NCBI GenBank assembly: GCA_964350315.1
Contig: CAYGJD010000008.1
Location: forward strand, 1-64,000
Length of the DNA stretch: 64,000 nt
Direction: 5' to 3'
Source of the DNA: JAJZEO01 sp964350315
GTDB lineage: Bacteria; Chlamydiota; Chlamydiia; Chlamydiales; 2-12-FULL-49-11
Shown: positions 15,458 through 23,829 of the stretch, piece after piece
Layout of the letters: each line of letters opens with the position of its first letter
How positions within the stretch are numbered: the stretch's first letter is position 1
The notes under the pieces: model-generated
Seen by the model: the letters and a program-made list of their open reading frames with translations, nothing else
Database searches by the model: none
Told to the model about the DNA's origin: nothing
Translations under genes and position numbers: made by a program

Positions 15458-16171
15458 ATGAAGATTAATTCTAAGATACTAAGCATACCTCCCCACATCT
15501 CAACTTCATGGGATAACGTCTCAGGAATTTTTATGGATAGCTCAGCTACTGTACTTGTCATTTCATTAAAAAATGGCCAATCAGTTTCTATCCCAGGTCT
15601 TGATAAAAACGTTCTACAAGAAGTTTTTACAGCTCACGCAGAATATTTAGAGCAGAGCGCGCCAAATGAAGCCCTTCCTGACACAATTTTATCTAACTTG
15701 AAAGATGCATTTCAATTCCCCGGTGACCAGCACCCCCCGATTAATCTAGAAAATCTTGGTTCGTTTACTGGAATGATGCAACACGATCCATCGCAAAAAA
15801 ATGCAGCCGATCTTCCAAAGGAAATCTTAGATCGTGTTTCGCAAGTTGCAAAAGCATTAGGTCTTGATAAGGACTCTTTTGATGCACCTGAAGGGCAGCC
15901 TCATTGTAATTGCCCCTATTGCCAAATTGCACGAGCTTTGGTTGGTGCAACTACAAAAAATGTCGCACCTATTGATTCAACAGAAGAGGTTGTACAAGAC
16001 ATAGAATTAAAGTTTCGCGAATGGGATATCAACCAGGTTGCAGACAAATTATATGAGATCAACAACCCACTTGATAAGTCAGAAAGATACCAAGTTTATT
16101 TAGGACAACCAATTGGTTGCACTTGTGGGAAAAACAACTGCGAACACATTATCGCTGTACTAAATTCCTAA
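15458..16171 (+). CDS. Conserved protein with a C-terminal SWIM-type zinc motif
   Basis: A 237-residue protein. The ATG at 15458 is chosen over 15443 because TAGGTGG precedes it at good spacing. Near the C-terminus, CTCGKNNCEH fits the SWIM zinc-finger pattern CxCx(n)CxH; a second Cys cluster, HCNCPYCQ, lies about 70 residues before it. SWIM fingers mediate DNA or protein binding. The N-terminal half reads like a small beta domain (VLVISLKNGQSVSIPGL) followed by helices. The two Cys clusters may form one or two zinc sites. I recall similar proteins near phoH in chlamydiae, but the function is unknown. The consensus promoter suggests strong expression. Confidence 0.7.
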   Translation: MKINSKILSIPPHISTSWDNVSGIFMDSSATVLVISLKNGQSVSIPGLDKNVLQEVFTAHAEYLEQSAPNEALPDTILSNLKDAFQFPGDQHPPINLENLGSFTGMMQHDPSQKNAADLPKEILDRVSQVAKALGLDKDSFDAPEGQPHCNCPYCQIARALVGATTKNVAPIDSTEEVVQDIELKFREWDINQVADKLYEINNPLDKSERYQVYLGQPIGCTCGKNNCEHIIAVLNS

Positions 16172-16231
16172 TCATTTTGGTTAACAATATTCTCTGCAAT
16201 CTAATCTCTATTTTTTTGCATTCTTACTTAT

Positions 16232-16264
16232 GATATTTCACAAAAAAACTTTTTGTGAAATATC
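16232..16264. repeat. Perfect 15-bp inverted repeat
   Basis: Positions 16232-16246 and 16250-16264 are exact complements around a 3-nt loop. The arms contain A and T runs, but no T tract follows. It lies between the SWIM-type gene and the SH3b gene. It could end the first transcript or act as an operator or RNA structure for the second. Confidence 0.6.
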
Positions 16265-16374
16265 TAACCACCCTTTATTTCTTGAGAGAAAAGCAACATT
16301 TAATGTAGACTGAGCTATTATTACGTTTATTATTGGCTCTTATGATTTGAGCCATTCTTGAAGAGGAGTTTAGG

Positions 16375-17601
16375 ATGTATAAAGAGTTGCAGAGTTTCAT
16401 TATAGCGACCTGCGTTCTTCCTTCAATTGCGTTATTTGCAGCCGACCGCGGCAATGTTGCTAAGGAAAAACAAATCCCCCAAGCAACAACAACCCCTGTC
16501 AAAAAAGCTACGAGTCTCTCGACTGAAGCAGAATTTAGCAGCTTTAAGCCGTTTACTGGAAAAATATTGGGCAATGGTGTTCGGATGAGACTTTCTCCGG
16601 ATGTTGAAAGTCCAATTGTTCAGGAAATTTCCCGAAATGAACTTGTTATTGTTTCTGGAGAAAAGAACGACTTTTACGCTATCGACGCGCCAACTGATAT
16701 GAAAGTTTTTGTCTTTCGTAGTTTCATTCTTGACAATATCGTTGAAGGAAATCGCGTCAATGTGCGCCTTGCTCCAGAACTCAACGCACCTATTGTTGGG
16801 TATATGAATACAGGTGATCGTGTTGAAGGTACAATTAGTGATAAAAACCACAAATGGCTTGAGATTGCCCCACCAAAAAATGTTCGCTTCTATATCGCTC
16901 GCGAATATATTGATAAAGTAGGCGGCCCTCAATTAAAAGCTGATCGCGATAAGAAAAAACATGATGTTGCAAAACTCATGGAAGTAGCAGACCTTCTCGC
17001 ACAATCAGAAATGATGAAATCATTCCAAGAAATCGACTATGAAAGGATTTCTGAAAGCTATAATACGATTGTTCGTGATTATGCAGATTTCCCAACTCAT
17101 ACAGATAAAGCAAAAAGTAAATTGATGGAAGTTCAAGAGGCATACCTACAAAAGAAACTTGCCTACCTTGAATCAAAAGCCTCTAGAATGAGCCGCGAAA
17201 TGGCTGCCCATGGCATTGAACAAACAGCAAACACTACAACAGAAGATGCTGCTACAGCAATGTCACCTAAAGAACGGATGAAAATCTGGGAACGAGTTGA
17301 GGAATCACATTTCTTAGCTTGGGCTGCTAGCCACCACCAAAAAAAGATCGACGATTATTACGAAGATCAAAAAACTGGTGCGAAGCGTATTTCTGGTATT
17401 TTAGAAAGCTACAATGACATCGTAAAAAACAAACCAGGTAACTTTATAATTAGAGATCGAGACATGCCAAGAGCATATCTTTATAGCACTCTAATTAATC
17501 TGCAAAATTATGTTGGCAAGTATGTAACTTTAGTTGCTGCGCCTAGACCAAACAATAATTTTGCGTTCCCTGCTTATTTTGTTCTAGAAGTAGAACAATA
17601 G
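16375..17601 (+). CDS. Exported protein with two bacterial SH3 (SH3b) domains
   Basis: A 408-residue protein with a signal peptide ending near ALFAAD. Two tandem SH3b domains occupy about residues 60-125 (VRMRLSPDVESPIV ... VFVFRSFI) and 126-190 (VNVRLAPELNAPIV ... FYIAREYI). After them comes a charged, mainly helical region (about 190-350) and a compact C-terminal segment. SH3b domains in exported proteins often bind peptidoglycan peptides. In an organism with little or only septal peptidoglycan, it may act at the division site or bind a periplasmic partner. A GAGGAG Shine-Dalgarno and a terminator after the stop suggest a single-gene unit. Confidence 0.78.
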   Translation: MYKELQSFIIATCVLPSIALFAADRGNVAKEKQIPQATTTPVKKATSLSTEAEFSSFKPFTGKILGNGVRMRLSPDVESPIVQEISRNELVIVSGEKNDFYAIDAPTDMKVFVFRSFILDNIVEGNRVNVRLAPELNAPIVGYMNTGDRVEGTISDKNHKWLEIAPPKNVRFYIAREYIDKVGGPQLKADRDKKKHDVAKLMEVADLLAQSEMMKSFQEIDYERISESYNTIVRDYADFPTHTDKAKSKLMEVQEAYLQKKLAYLESKASRMSREMAAHGIEQTANTTTEDAATAMSPKERMKIWERVEESHFLAWAASHHQKKIDDYYEDQKTGAKRISGILESYNDIVKNKPGNFIIRDRDMPRAYLYSTLINLQNYVGKYVTLVAAPRPNNNFAFPAYFVLEVEQ

Positions 17602-17614
17602 CCACTTTCTTTTT

Positions 17615-17650
17615 AGGATCGAGGAGACTTCTCTTCGATCCTATTTTATC
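17615..17650 (+). terminator. Terminator of the SH3b-protein gene
   Basis: Arms AGGATCGA (17615-17622) and TCGATCCT (17635-17642) extend inward with further pairs, followed by ATTTTAT. It begins 13 bases past the stop codon at 17601. Confidence 0.75.
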
Positions 17651-17712
17651 CCCTTCTTTGTTAAATCTTTATTGTCTTATAAAACATAATTCTATACATT
17701 AGTCCGCGAATT

Positions 17713-19005
17713 ATGACTCCTGTAAGCGCTTGTTTTCCTCCTGCAGCAGATTGTGCATCTTCTAAAGAAGACCTGCATTGGAGCACACACCTCTCAAGCT
17801 TTCGTCACGATCAATGCCATCCAGATTCACTGCTAAGAGAAGATCTTTGCACTCCTCTTTACTACTTAACAAATGAAGTGTGGCCTCAATCTCTATTAGA
17901 CTACGTTGCTAAAGACGATCCCACCGTTACAGGTAATGCCCTTATCTGCGTTGCGGGACTTTCTATGTTGAAAGTATTTGTTTCATCGACTCGCTTCACT
18001 TATCTAATAAATGTTGATCCCGACCCAGAACAAAAAAAACTTTGGGAAATTTTCTGCACAGCCATAGAAACAACAACAAATCCAAAAGACGCGCTTACTG
18101 CATTCATTGCTGGATTTAATGCAGCATGTTTTAAGAAAGAAAAATTAGCAGAAATCGATGATTCTATCTACTTTATACAATTTTTTGTTTCTTCATCCTC
18201 ACCTTTTCATGTTGAGGGAGGTTATGATAAAATTAAACTCGCAGTCTCATTAGGAAATATTCAATCCTTTTGCGTCAATTTCAATGAACCTAAAAATGCC
18301 GAACGATTTGCTCAAGCGCTCGAAAAAAACCGCATCTACGCTCGAGCTGTCTATGCATCCAATATCAATGCTGATCACTGGAGTTCAATCGTTGACTTAG
18401 ACTCTGTCTTTCAGTCAATGAACTATCTTGCAAACCCAAGAAAAGGAACAAACGTACATTTTCTTATGTGCGCGCCCTCCAGCGCAGAAACATGTAGCTG
18501 TAATCGGAAAAAACTTCGCATAGTAACTTCAAACCATTTTTCTGAAGTTTCAGGTAAAGCATGTAAGAAAGGACCGATTCATATGATGACTCTTTTAGAT
18601 ACATTGCAGGGAAACTTTGTTCTATTTGTCTTAGCAAAATACACCCCCTCTAAGCCATCCGAACATTCCTTTTATATTAAAACAATCTTAGAACCACTTC
18701 TAAACAGAGTCTCACTTGCTCTTTTTAAAGAGCAATTTCTTCTTTTATGCGAAACAAATCCATCTCTAAAAAAAGCAAAAAATCTTTTTAACAACTTATA
18801 CGATCATGTAATTACTGAATTACAACTTGAGGGACTTAAAGAAAGAGTCTTTTGCCTAGGCCTTGAAACCTATTTTCCCGAGGAAACAAAAAAATATCTA
18901 TCTATTTCTGCTGAAAAAAAGGCACTAACGCCTAAATCTGTCTTTATTATTGAACTTGTATTTGATACAATTAGAGCCGATCTAAGATTGGTTATGAAAC
19001 AATAA
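17713..19005 (+). CDS. Unknown, possibly SAM-binding fold, paralogue 1 of 3
   Basis: A 430-residue protein, the longest and most diverged of a tandem triplet. Shared features: YLTNEVW, a strand-turn (GNALICVAGLSMLKVFVSS) and YLINVDPDPEQKKLW, then FCVNFNEPKNAERFAQAL and AVYASNI. A hydrophobic strand with a Gly-containing turn, followed about 25 residues later by a strand ending in VDPxPxQ, recalls class I methyltransferase-like proteins, notably the BtaA/DUF3419 aminocarboxypropyl transferases (DLNPAQ). That link is my inference. Cys-rich CSCNRKK appears in the middle. The gene follows a terminator and starts a three-gene unit. Confidence 0.6.
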   Translation: MTPVSACFPPAADCASSKEDLHWSTHLSSFRHDQCHPDSLLREDLCTPLYYLTNEVWPQSLLDYVAKDDPTVTGNALICVAGLSMLKVFVSSTRFTYLINVDPDPEQKKLWEIFCTAIETTTNPKDALTAFIAGFNAACFKKEKLAEIDDSIYFIQFFVSSSSPFHVEGGYDKIKLAVSLGNIQSFCVNFNEPKNAERFAQALEKNRIYARAVYASNINADHWSSIVDLDSVFQSMNYLANPRKGTNVHFLMCAPSSAETCSCNRKKLRIVTSNHFSEVSGKACKKGPIHMMTLLDTLQGNFVLFVLAKYTPSKPSEHSFYIKTILEPLLNRVSLALFKEQFLLLCETNPSLKKAKNLFNNLYDHVITELQLEGLKERVFCLGLETYFPEETKKYLSISAEKKALTPKSVFIIELVFDTIRADLRLVMKQ

Positions 19006-19023
19006 TAAAAAACAGGAATTATA

Positions 19024-20151
19024 ATGGAAGCCTTTGCGTCTTTTCAACCAAAAGAAACCCCTCTTGCGGATTCTTTTGGCAAACCAGCTCAATTATACGT
19101 AGTAACCAATGAACATGAAAGCAAAAGGACATATGAGGACCTCAGAACCAAAGAAGTCATTGGGGACACCCTTATCACGATTAGCGGCATACAGGGCCTG
19201 CACCAATTTGCTTCGCTAGATGGTCGCGTTAAATATTGTTTACATGTAGATCCCAACCCAGCACAAAAAATATTTTGGGGAATTCTTCTTACATCAATCC
19301 AAACACACGATAACGCCAGTTCAACAATAAAGGAAATTCTTTCAAGTTATGCCCTACATTTTGGCAAGGATCGGAATTTTTACAAACTAGACGCCTATTT
19401 TAAGACAGACCACCACTTATTTAGTACCGATATAGGATGGGTAAAAGTAAAAGAAGCAGTTAATGAAAAGCGCATTCTTTCTCTTTCTGTAAATTTGGGA
19501 AAAGAAAAGGAGATTGACTTGTTTTGCTCGGCTCTACAAATGAGTCGTTTAACAGTTGACACCATGTACGTCTCTAACTTAGGTGATAAAAAATGGCTAG
19601 GGGGACAAAGTGTTTTAAAGCTTCTTACAAAAATTCGCAAACTACACCCCCATCAAAGACTCAATGTCATTCACGCTAAAGCCCCGTTTTGTATCTGTAC
19701 CCCTCACCTTTCTCAACGAGTTAAAGTCCTAAGTAAAGAACACCCTTTATTGGGAGGAGTTCCTTGCAGAAAAGAATTAAAACATGAATTAACCTGCATT
19801 ACACTAGCCGTTAATGAGCTATTTAATTGGTATGTGGCCTCTGTACAAAAAGGGATCGATCTTAAACATATAAAAACCTCTGCAGATGATGCCTATTTTA
19901 GAGAATTAACTGCAGAAATCTCATCTTTTGATCTTGCCTTTGCAGAAGATTGCAAAAAGATTGACACACTCATTCAACAAGCCTCTATTGAAAGAAAAAT
20001 CGCTCGGCAATTTGCACAAATTAGAGAACATTTTCCAGGAGTTATAGAAGAATACAAAGCTCGAAGTGAACCTCTTATCACGCCTATTTGTTTTGCCATT
20101 GGTTATAGAGCAACACAAGCAAGAGCTGATGCAAAACAGCGATTCATTTAA
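19024..20151 (+). CDS. Unknown, possibly SAM-binding fold, paralogue 2 of 3
   Basis: A 375-residue protein very similar to the next one over the first 230 residues. Landmarks are AQLYVVTNE, GDTLITISGIQGLHQFAS, CLHVDPNPAQKIFW, DAYFKTDHHLFSTDIGW, ILSLSVNLG, VDTMYVSNL and a Cys pair in FCICTPHL. The C-terminal 130 residues are helical and charged and diverge more. A CAGGA ribosome-binding site lies before the ATG, 18 bp after the previous stop. The triplet seems to be a recent local expansion. No signal peptide is visible. Confidence 0.62.
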   Translation: MEAFASFQPKETPLADSFGKPAQLYVVTNEHESKRTYEDLRTKEVIGDTLITISGIQGLHQFASLDGRVKYCLHVDPNPAQKIFWGILLTSIQTHDNASSTIKEILSSYALHFGKDRNFYKLDAYFKTDHHLFSTDIGWVKVKEAVNEKRILSLSVNLGKEKEIDLFCSALQMSRLTVDTMYVSNLGDKKWLGGQSVLKLLTKIRKLHPHQRLNVIHAKAPFCICTPHLSQRVKVLSKEHPLLGGVPCRKELKHELTCITLAVNELFNWYVASVQKGIDLKHIKTSADDAYFRELTAEISSFDLAFAEDCKKIDTLIQQASIERKIARQFAQIREHFPGVIEEYKARSEPLITPICFAIGYRATQARADAKQRFI

Positions 20152-20180
20152 TGAAATAATAATAAAAAATAGGACTTTTA

Positions 20181-21311
20181 ATGGAAGCTTTTACAGAATT
20201 TTTACCTATAAAACCACCGTTTCTCGATGCTCATGGAAGACCAGCTCCATTATACGTAGTCACTAATGAACTTGGAAGCCAAGAAGTAAGCCAAGATCTC
20301 AGGATTCAAGCAGCGATTGGCAATACCCTCATTACCATCAGTGGCATACACGGTCTTGAACAATTTGCTAATCTTGGTGAACGTGTTACACACTGCTTAC
20401 ATGTAGATGCCAATCCAGCACAAAAAATATTTTGGGCCATTCTTCTTACTTCAATTAAAACATACAACAATCCCCGGTCAGCAATTTGTTCAATTCTTTC
20501 CGATTTTGCCACGCATTTTGGTGATGACAACAATTGCAAAAAGCTAGACGCCTATTTTAAGACAGACCACCACCTATTTAGCACAGATATGGGATGGTTA
20601 AAGGTAAAAAAAGCTGTAAATGAAGGTCGTATTCTTTCTCTTTCTGTAAATTTAGGCAATGAAGAAGAAATTGACTCTTTCTGCTCAGCATTCACTAAAA
20701 GTGGTTTGACAGTTGACACTGTGTATGTCTCTAATTTGAGAGACAAAAAATGGTTAGGAAGAAAACATGTTTTAGATCTTGTTACAAAAATTCGTACACT
20801 AAGCCCGCATAGAAAACTTTATGTTATTCAGGCTCGAAAGCCATTTTGTATTTGTAAATCTAAGCTTTTACAAAGAATTCAGCTTCTGAGCGAAGAAAAC
20901 CCTACATTAAATAGCGTTATTTGTCGAAAAGAAGCGAAACACAAATCATCTTGTATTTTGCTCGCAACTAAACAACTCTTTGAACAATATAATAGATCCA
21001 AAAAAAATGAAGATGTAGATATTGATTATTTTGAAACAATCATCCATGAAATTTCATCTTTTGATAAGGATTTTGTAAAAGCTTGCCGAAATTTTGTCTC
21101 TCTCATTGAGGCAGGCCATATTCACAAAGAACGCCACAAACAGATAGTAGAATTAGAAAAAGATTTTTTTTCAATTATAAGTGAATATGAAGCCCTCGAT
21201 ATACCAACTATTCCAGCAATTTGCTTTTGCATCGGCCGTGTCTCAAAAGCAGCCATAACTAAGACTGCACTGGATTGGAATTTAAGCTGTCCCGCTTTAT
21301 TCGATTTCTAA
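20181..21311 (+). CDS. Unknown, possibly SAM-binding fold, paralogue 3 of 3
   Basis: A 376-residue near-copy of paralogue 2: APLYVVTNE, GNTLITISGIHGLEQFAN, CLHVDANPAQKIFW, DAYFKTDHHLFSTDMGW, VDTVYVSNL and FCICKSKL. The VDPNP aspartate is kept, as VDANP. The N-terminal half is far more conserved than the C-terminal helical part, which is what one expects if the first part is catalytic and the rest binds different partners. Its 3' end overlaps the convergent rmuC gene by 15 bp. Function unknown. Confidence 0.62.
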   Translation: MEAFTEFLPIKPPFLDAHGRPAPLYVVTNELGSQEVSQDLRIQAAIGNTLITISGIHGLEQFANLGERVTHCLHVDANPAQKIFWAILLTSIKTYNNPRSAICSILSDFATHFGDDNNCKKLDAYFKTDHHLFSTDMGWLKVKKAVNEGRILSLSVNLGNEEEIDSFCSAFTKSGLTVDTVYVSNLRDKKWLGRKHVLDLVTKIRTLSPHRKLYVIQARKPFCICKSKLLQRIQLLSEENPTLNSVICRKEAKHKSSCILLATKQLFEQYNRSKKNEDVDIDYFETIIHEISSFDKDFVKACRNFVSLIEAGHIHKERHKQIVELEKDFFSIISEYEALDIPTIPAICFCIGRVSKAAITKTALDWNLSCPALFDF

Positions 21312-22523
21312 GGGTTGGTCTTCGACTTGTCTTGGCATTTTATCAATGAACTCTATTGACTCAAGGTCGATATTGTCTGTTGTTGCGCCATACTCTTTAA
21401 GCTTTCTAGCAGAAACAAGAACCCTTCTCTCAAAAGAACCAATCGCTTTATTGTAACTGTCAACAGAATTGGTTAAACTTCGACCAACAGCAGACCAATG
21501 TTTTCCCATATCGGAGATTCGTTTATGGAGTTCTTTTGCAAGGTCTGCGATCTCGCGAGCATGTTTGGAAAATGTATCTTGCTTCCAACCATACGCAATT
21601 GAACGAAGAAGTCCGATCAGAGTTGTTGGTGTTGCAAAAATAACACCTAATTCTGCACCTGCCTCAATCAATGAGGGGTCATATTGCAAAGCTGCTGAAA
21701 AAAAGATCTCAGCAGGCAAAAAGAGTATAACAAACTCAGGAGTCGGTTGAAATTTTTGCCAATAGTTTTTCTTACCCAAGGCAGTCATGTGATTTCTTAA
21801 ATGACGAGCATGGGCTTTGAGTCGATCTTCTTTACGCACATGATCTTCGACTTGATTTGCTTCTAAAAAAGCTTCAAAAGGGGCTTTTGCATCAACAATG
21901 ATTTGCCTTCCTCCTGGAAGTCGGACAATCAAATCAGGACGCAAAACTCTTTCTTCCTCTTTTTCAACCTGTTGCTCGTAAAAATCGCAATGATTTAACA
22001 TACCTGAGAGCTCAACAACGCGCTTTAATTGCATCTCTCCCCACATTCCACGAACATCTGGTTTTCTTAGTGCTTGGACAAGGTTTGAAGTCTCTTTTCT
22101 TAAAGCATGCTCTGATTCTGTGATCGTTCTTAACTGCTCTTTTAGTTGCTCTTTTTCCCCCTTTCGCTCTTTTTCAATAGCGCGCATTCCTTCATCAAGC
22201 TTCGTAAGCGATTCTTTTACTGGAGTTAAGGTTTTAGAAAGAAATGTCTCTTCTTTTTTCGCCCATTCAAGATCTGTCTTTTTTTGCATTGCATCAAGGG
22301 TATCTCGGGAGATCGTTTTAAACGATTCACTTAGCTTCTCTTTTGTCTCTTCAATAAGTGCCATTTTTTCTTCAAATGACTTTTCTCTCTCTTCAATTGT
22401 TCTTTGAAGAAGACTTTCATTTGTTTGAGCTCTTATCAATTCGTTAGTCAAACTGTTTTTTTGTCGCCACAATAAAACAAGTGGAATAAGCAGAAGGTAA
22501 GCAAGAAAAGAAATAATAATCAT
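21297..22523 (-). CDS. rmuC: DNA recombination protein RmuC
   Basis: A 408-residue RmuC protein. A single N-terminal membrane anchor (IIISFLAYLLLIPLVLLW) is followed by a coiled coil (about residues 25-150) and the RmuC nuclease-like domain. Family segments include VRGMWGEMQLKRVVELSGM, RPDLIVRLPGGRQIIVDAKAP and a FLPAEIFFSAAL core. RmuC limits DNA rearrangement at inverted repeats, and its domain is related to restriction-enzyme nucleases. It lies close to pssA, as in Chlamydia to my recollection. It has about 260 bp of non-coding sequence upstream in which I see no signal. Confidence 0.92.
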   Translation of the reverse strand: MIIISFLAYLLLIPLVLLWRQKNSLTNELIRAQTNESLLQRTIEEREKSFEEKMALIEETKEKLSESFKTISRDTLDAMQKKTDLEWAKKEETFLSKTLTPVKESLTKLDEGMRAIEKERKGEKEQLKEQLRTITESEHALRKETSNLVQALRKPDVRGMWGEMQLKRVVELSGMLNHCDFYEQQVEKEEERVLRPDLIVRLPGGRQIIVDAKAPFEAFLEANQVEDHVRKEDRLKAHARHLRNHMTALGKKNYWQKFQPTPEFVILFLPAEIFFSAALQYDPSLIEAGAELGVIFATPTTLIGLLRSIAYGWKQDTFSKHAREIADLAKELHKRISDMGKHWSAVGRSLTNSVDSYNKAIGSFERRVLVSARKLKEYGATTDNIDLESIEFIDKMPRQVEDQPLEIE

Positions 22524-22784
22524 TTAAACACCTTTTTCTTACATATTAACAGAAAATATGATTTGGCACTGCAATTTACCTACTTGTATTACTCTGACAC
22601 ACTTTAATGATTACACAAGCACCTCAGGTTCATATAACGATCTAAGTGCTTTGGATGTTTCACGACCGTAGTTTATTCTGCCTCAAAACAAACTAAATAT
22701 TTTAAATCCATACACAAAGCAATTGTAATTAAACTTGAAACAAACGATAATTAACTCTTAATTATTTATGTTTAGAGTGGTTGT

Positions 22785-23813
22785 ATGTTGTTAATAATTC
22801 CAATTTTATTAAATATTCATTTATTACCTCTACCTGTTGATCAAAATCGCGCACCTGACGCTAAAATGATTGAGACTACTCAAATAAAAAAAACAGATGA
22901 CATTGCAATTTTTTCGGAAAATTTCTTTGGAAAGCCTTTTAAAGAGCTAAAATTTAAAAATCATTCCTCTACAGCAGACATGGCTGAATCTGGGCTTATT
23001 GAAAATGGAATATATTTTGTATATGACAAGAAAGGGAATACTTTAGGCATCCTAAAGACTCTTCCTTCAGAAGACCTTCATGACGAAATATTATTTGAAG
23101 ATGAGTTTTCTGCACTAAACGACCTTAGAAAACTTTCTTTTACTCACTTTCATCTTGTAGAAGTTTATGGAAGAGCTCAAGGACACCTCAACGGCGAAGA
23201 AACCTTATTCCTAGCAGAAGCTCCTGCTGATGGCAAGACCCTCAATCAATTGATTAAAAACTATGGCAAAATGACTTCAACTAATGGGAGAGAAACAGCC
23301 CTCTCTGATCTGAAAATGGCTATGGATGAAACTGCGATTGCTATGGCAGAACTCCATCAAAAATCACCTAAAACAAGAGCAAACCCAGAATATATAAGAA
23401 TGTTTTCAAAAAAACCTCCCGGACCATATGGAATTATTCATGGTGACACGCACCCTGGAAATATTTTTTATGATCAATCATCGAATAAAGTCACTTTCAT
23501 AGACTTTCAAATGACTCCAGACTTAAAAGTGGGCGGCCCGATTGGATATGATGTTGCGAATTTTATCACGAGCGTTGAGTTTCTAGGTCAATACAACCAC
23601 ATACCTAAAGAAGAAATAGAGAGATTAACAGCATCTTTTCTTACAAACTATCGAGATCATGGTCCTCGCCTTTTAGATCAAGATCTCGCTTTTTATCAAC
23701 ACGACATCTACAAGCGTTATAGTCGTCTTCCTAAAGACGCAATTACGGGGCCTGATTCGCATCAAGCACGTTTTATCAATGAGTATTGCAAAGAGCAGCT
23801 AGAGCTTGTCTAG
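22785..23813 (+). CDS. APH-family phosphotransferase with a hydrophobic N-terminus
   Basis: A 342-residue protein. The catalytic loop HGDTHPGNIFYD and the metal-binding VTFIDFQ identify an aminoglycoside phosphotransferase / choline kinase-like enzyme; upstream, GIYFVYDKKGNTLGILK looks like the nucleotide-binding strands. The first 20 residues (MLLIIPILLNIHLLPLP) are hydrophobic and could be a signal peptide or membrane anchor. Kinases of this family need cytosolic ATP, so an exported copy would act in the host or inclusion, or the hydrophobic piece may only be an anchor. The substrate is unknown. A short tandem duplication covers the stop codon. Confidence 0.78.
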   Translation: MLLIIPILLNIHLLPLPVDQNRAPDAKMIETTQIKKTDDIAIFSENFFGKPFKELKFKNHSSTADMAESGLIENGIYFVYDKKGNTLGILKTLPSEDLHDEILFEDEFSALNDLRKLSFTHFHLVEVYGRAQGHLNGEETLFLAEAPADGKTLNQLIKNYGKMTSTNGRETALSDLKMAMDETAIAMAELHQKSPKTRANPEYIRMFSKKPPGPYGIIHGDTHPGNIFYDQSSNKVTFIDFQMTPDLKVGGPIGYDVANFITSVEFLGQYNHIPKEEIERLTASFLTNYRDHGPRLLDQDLAFYQHDIYKRYSRLPKDAITGPDSHQARFINEYCKEQLELV

Positions 23814-23829
23814 AGCTTGTCTAAAGCTC
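23800..23829. repeat. 11-bp tandem repeat at a convergent gene junction
   Basis: TAGAGCTTGTC occurs at 23800-23810 and 23811-23821, followed by a partial, imperfect third copy. The kinase gene stops within it (TAG at 23811-23813), and the pssA stop codon lies at its right end. Replication slippage is the likely origin. Confidence 0.75.

Noticed and set aside
17672..17698. TTGTCT-N15-TATACA as promoter of the SAM-like triplet
   Set aside because: Spacer is short and both boxes imperfect; it may be real but I cannot support it.
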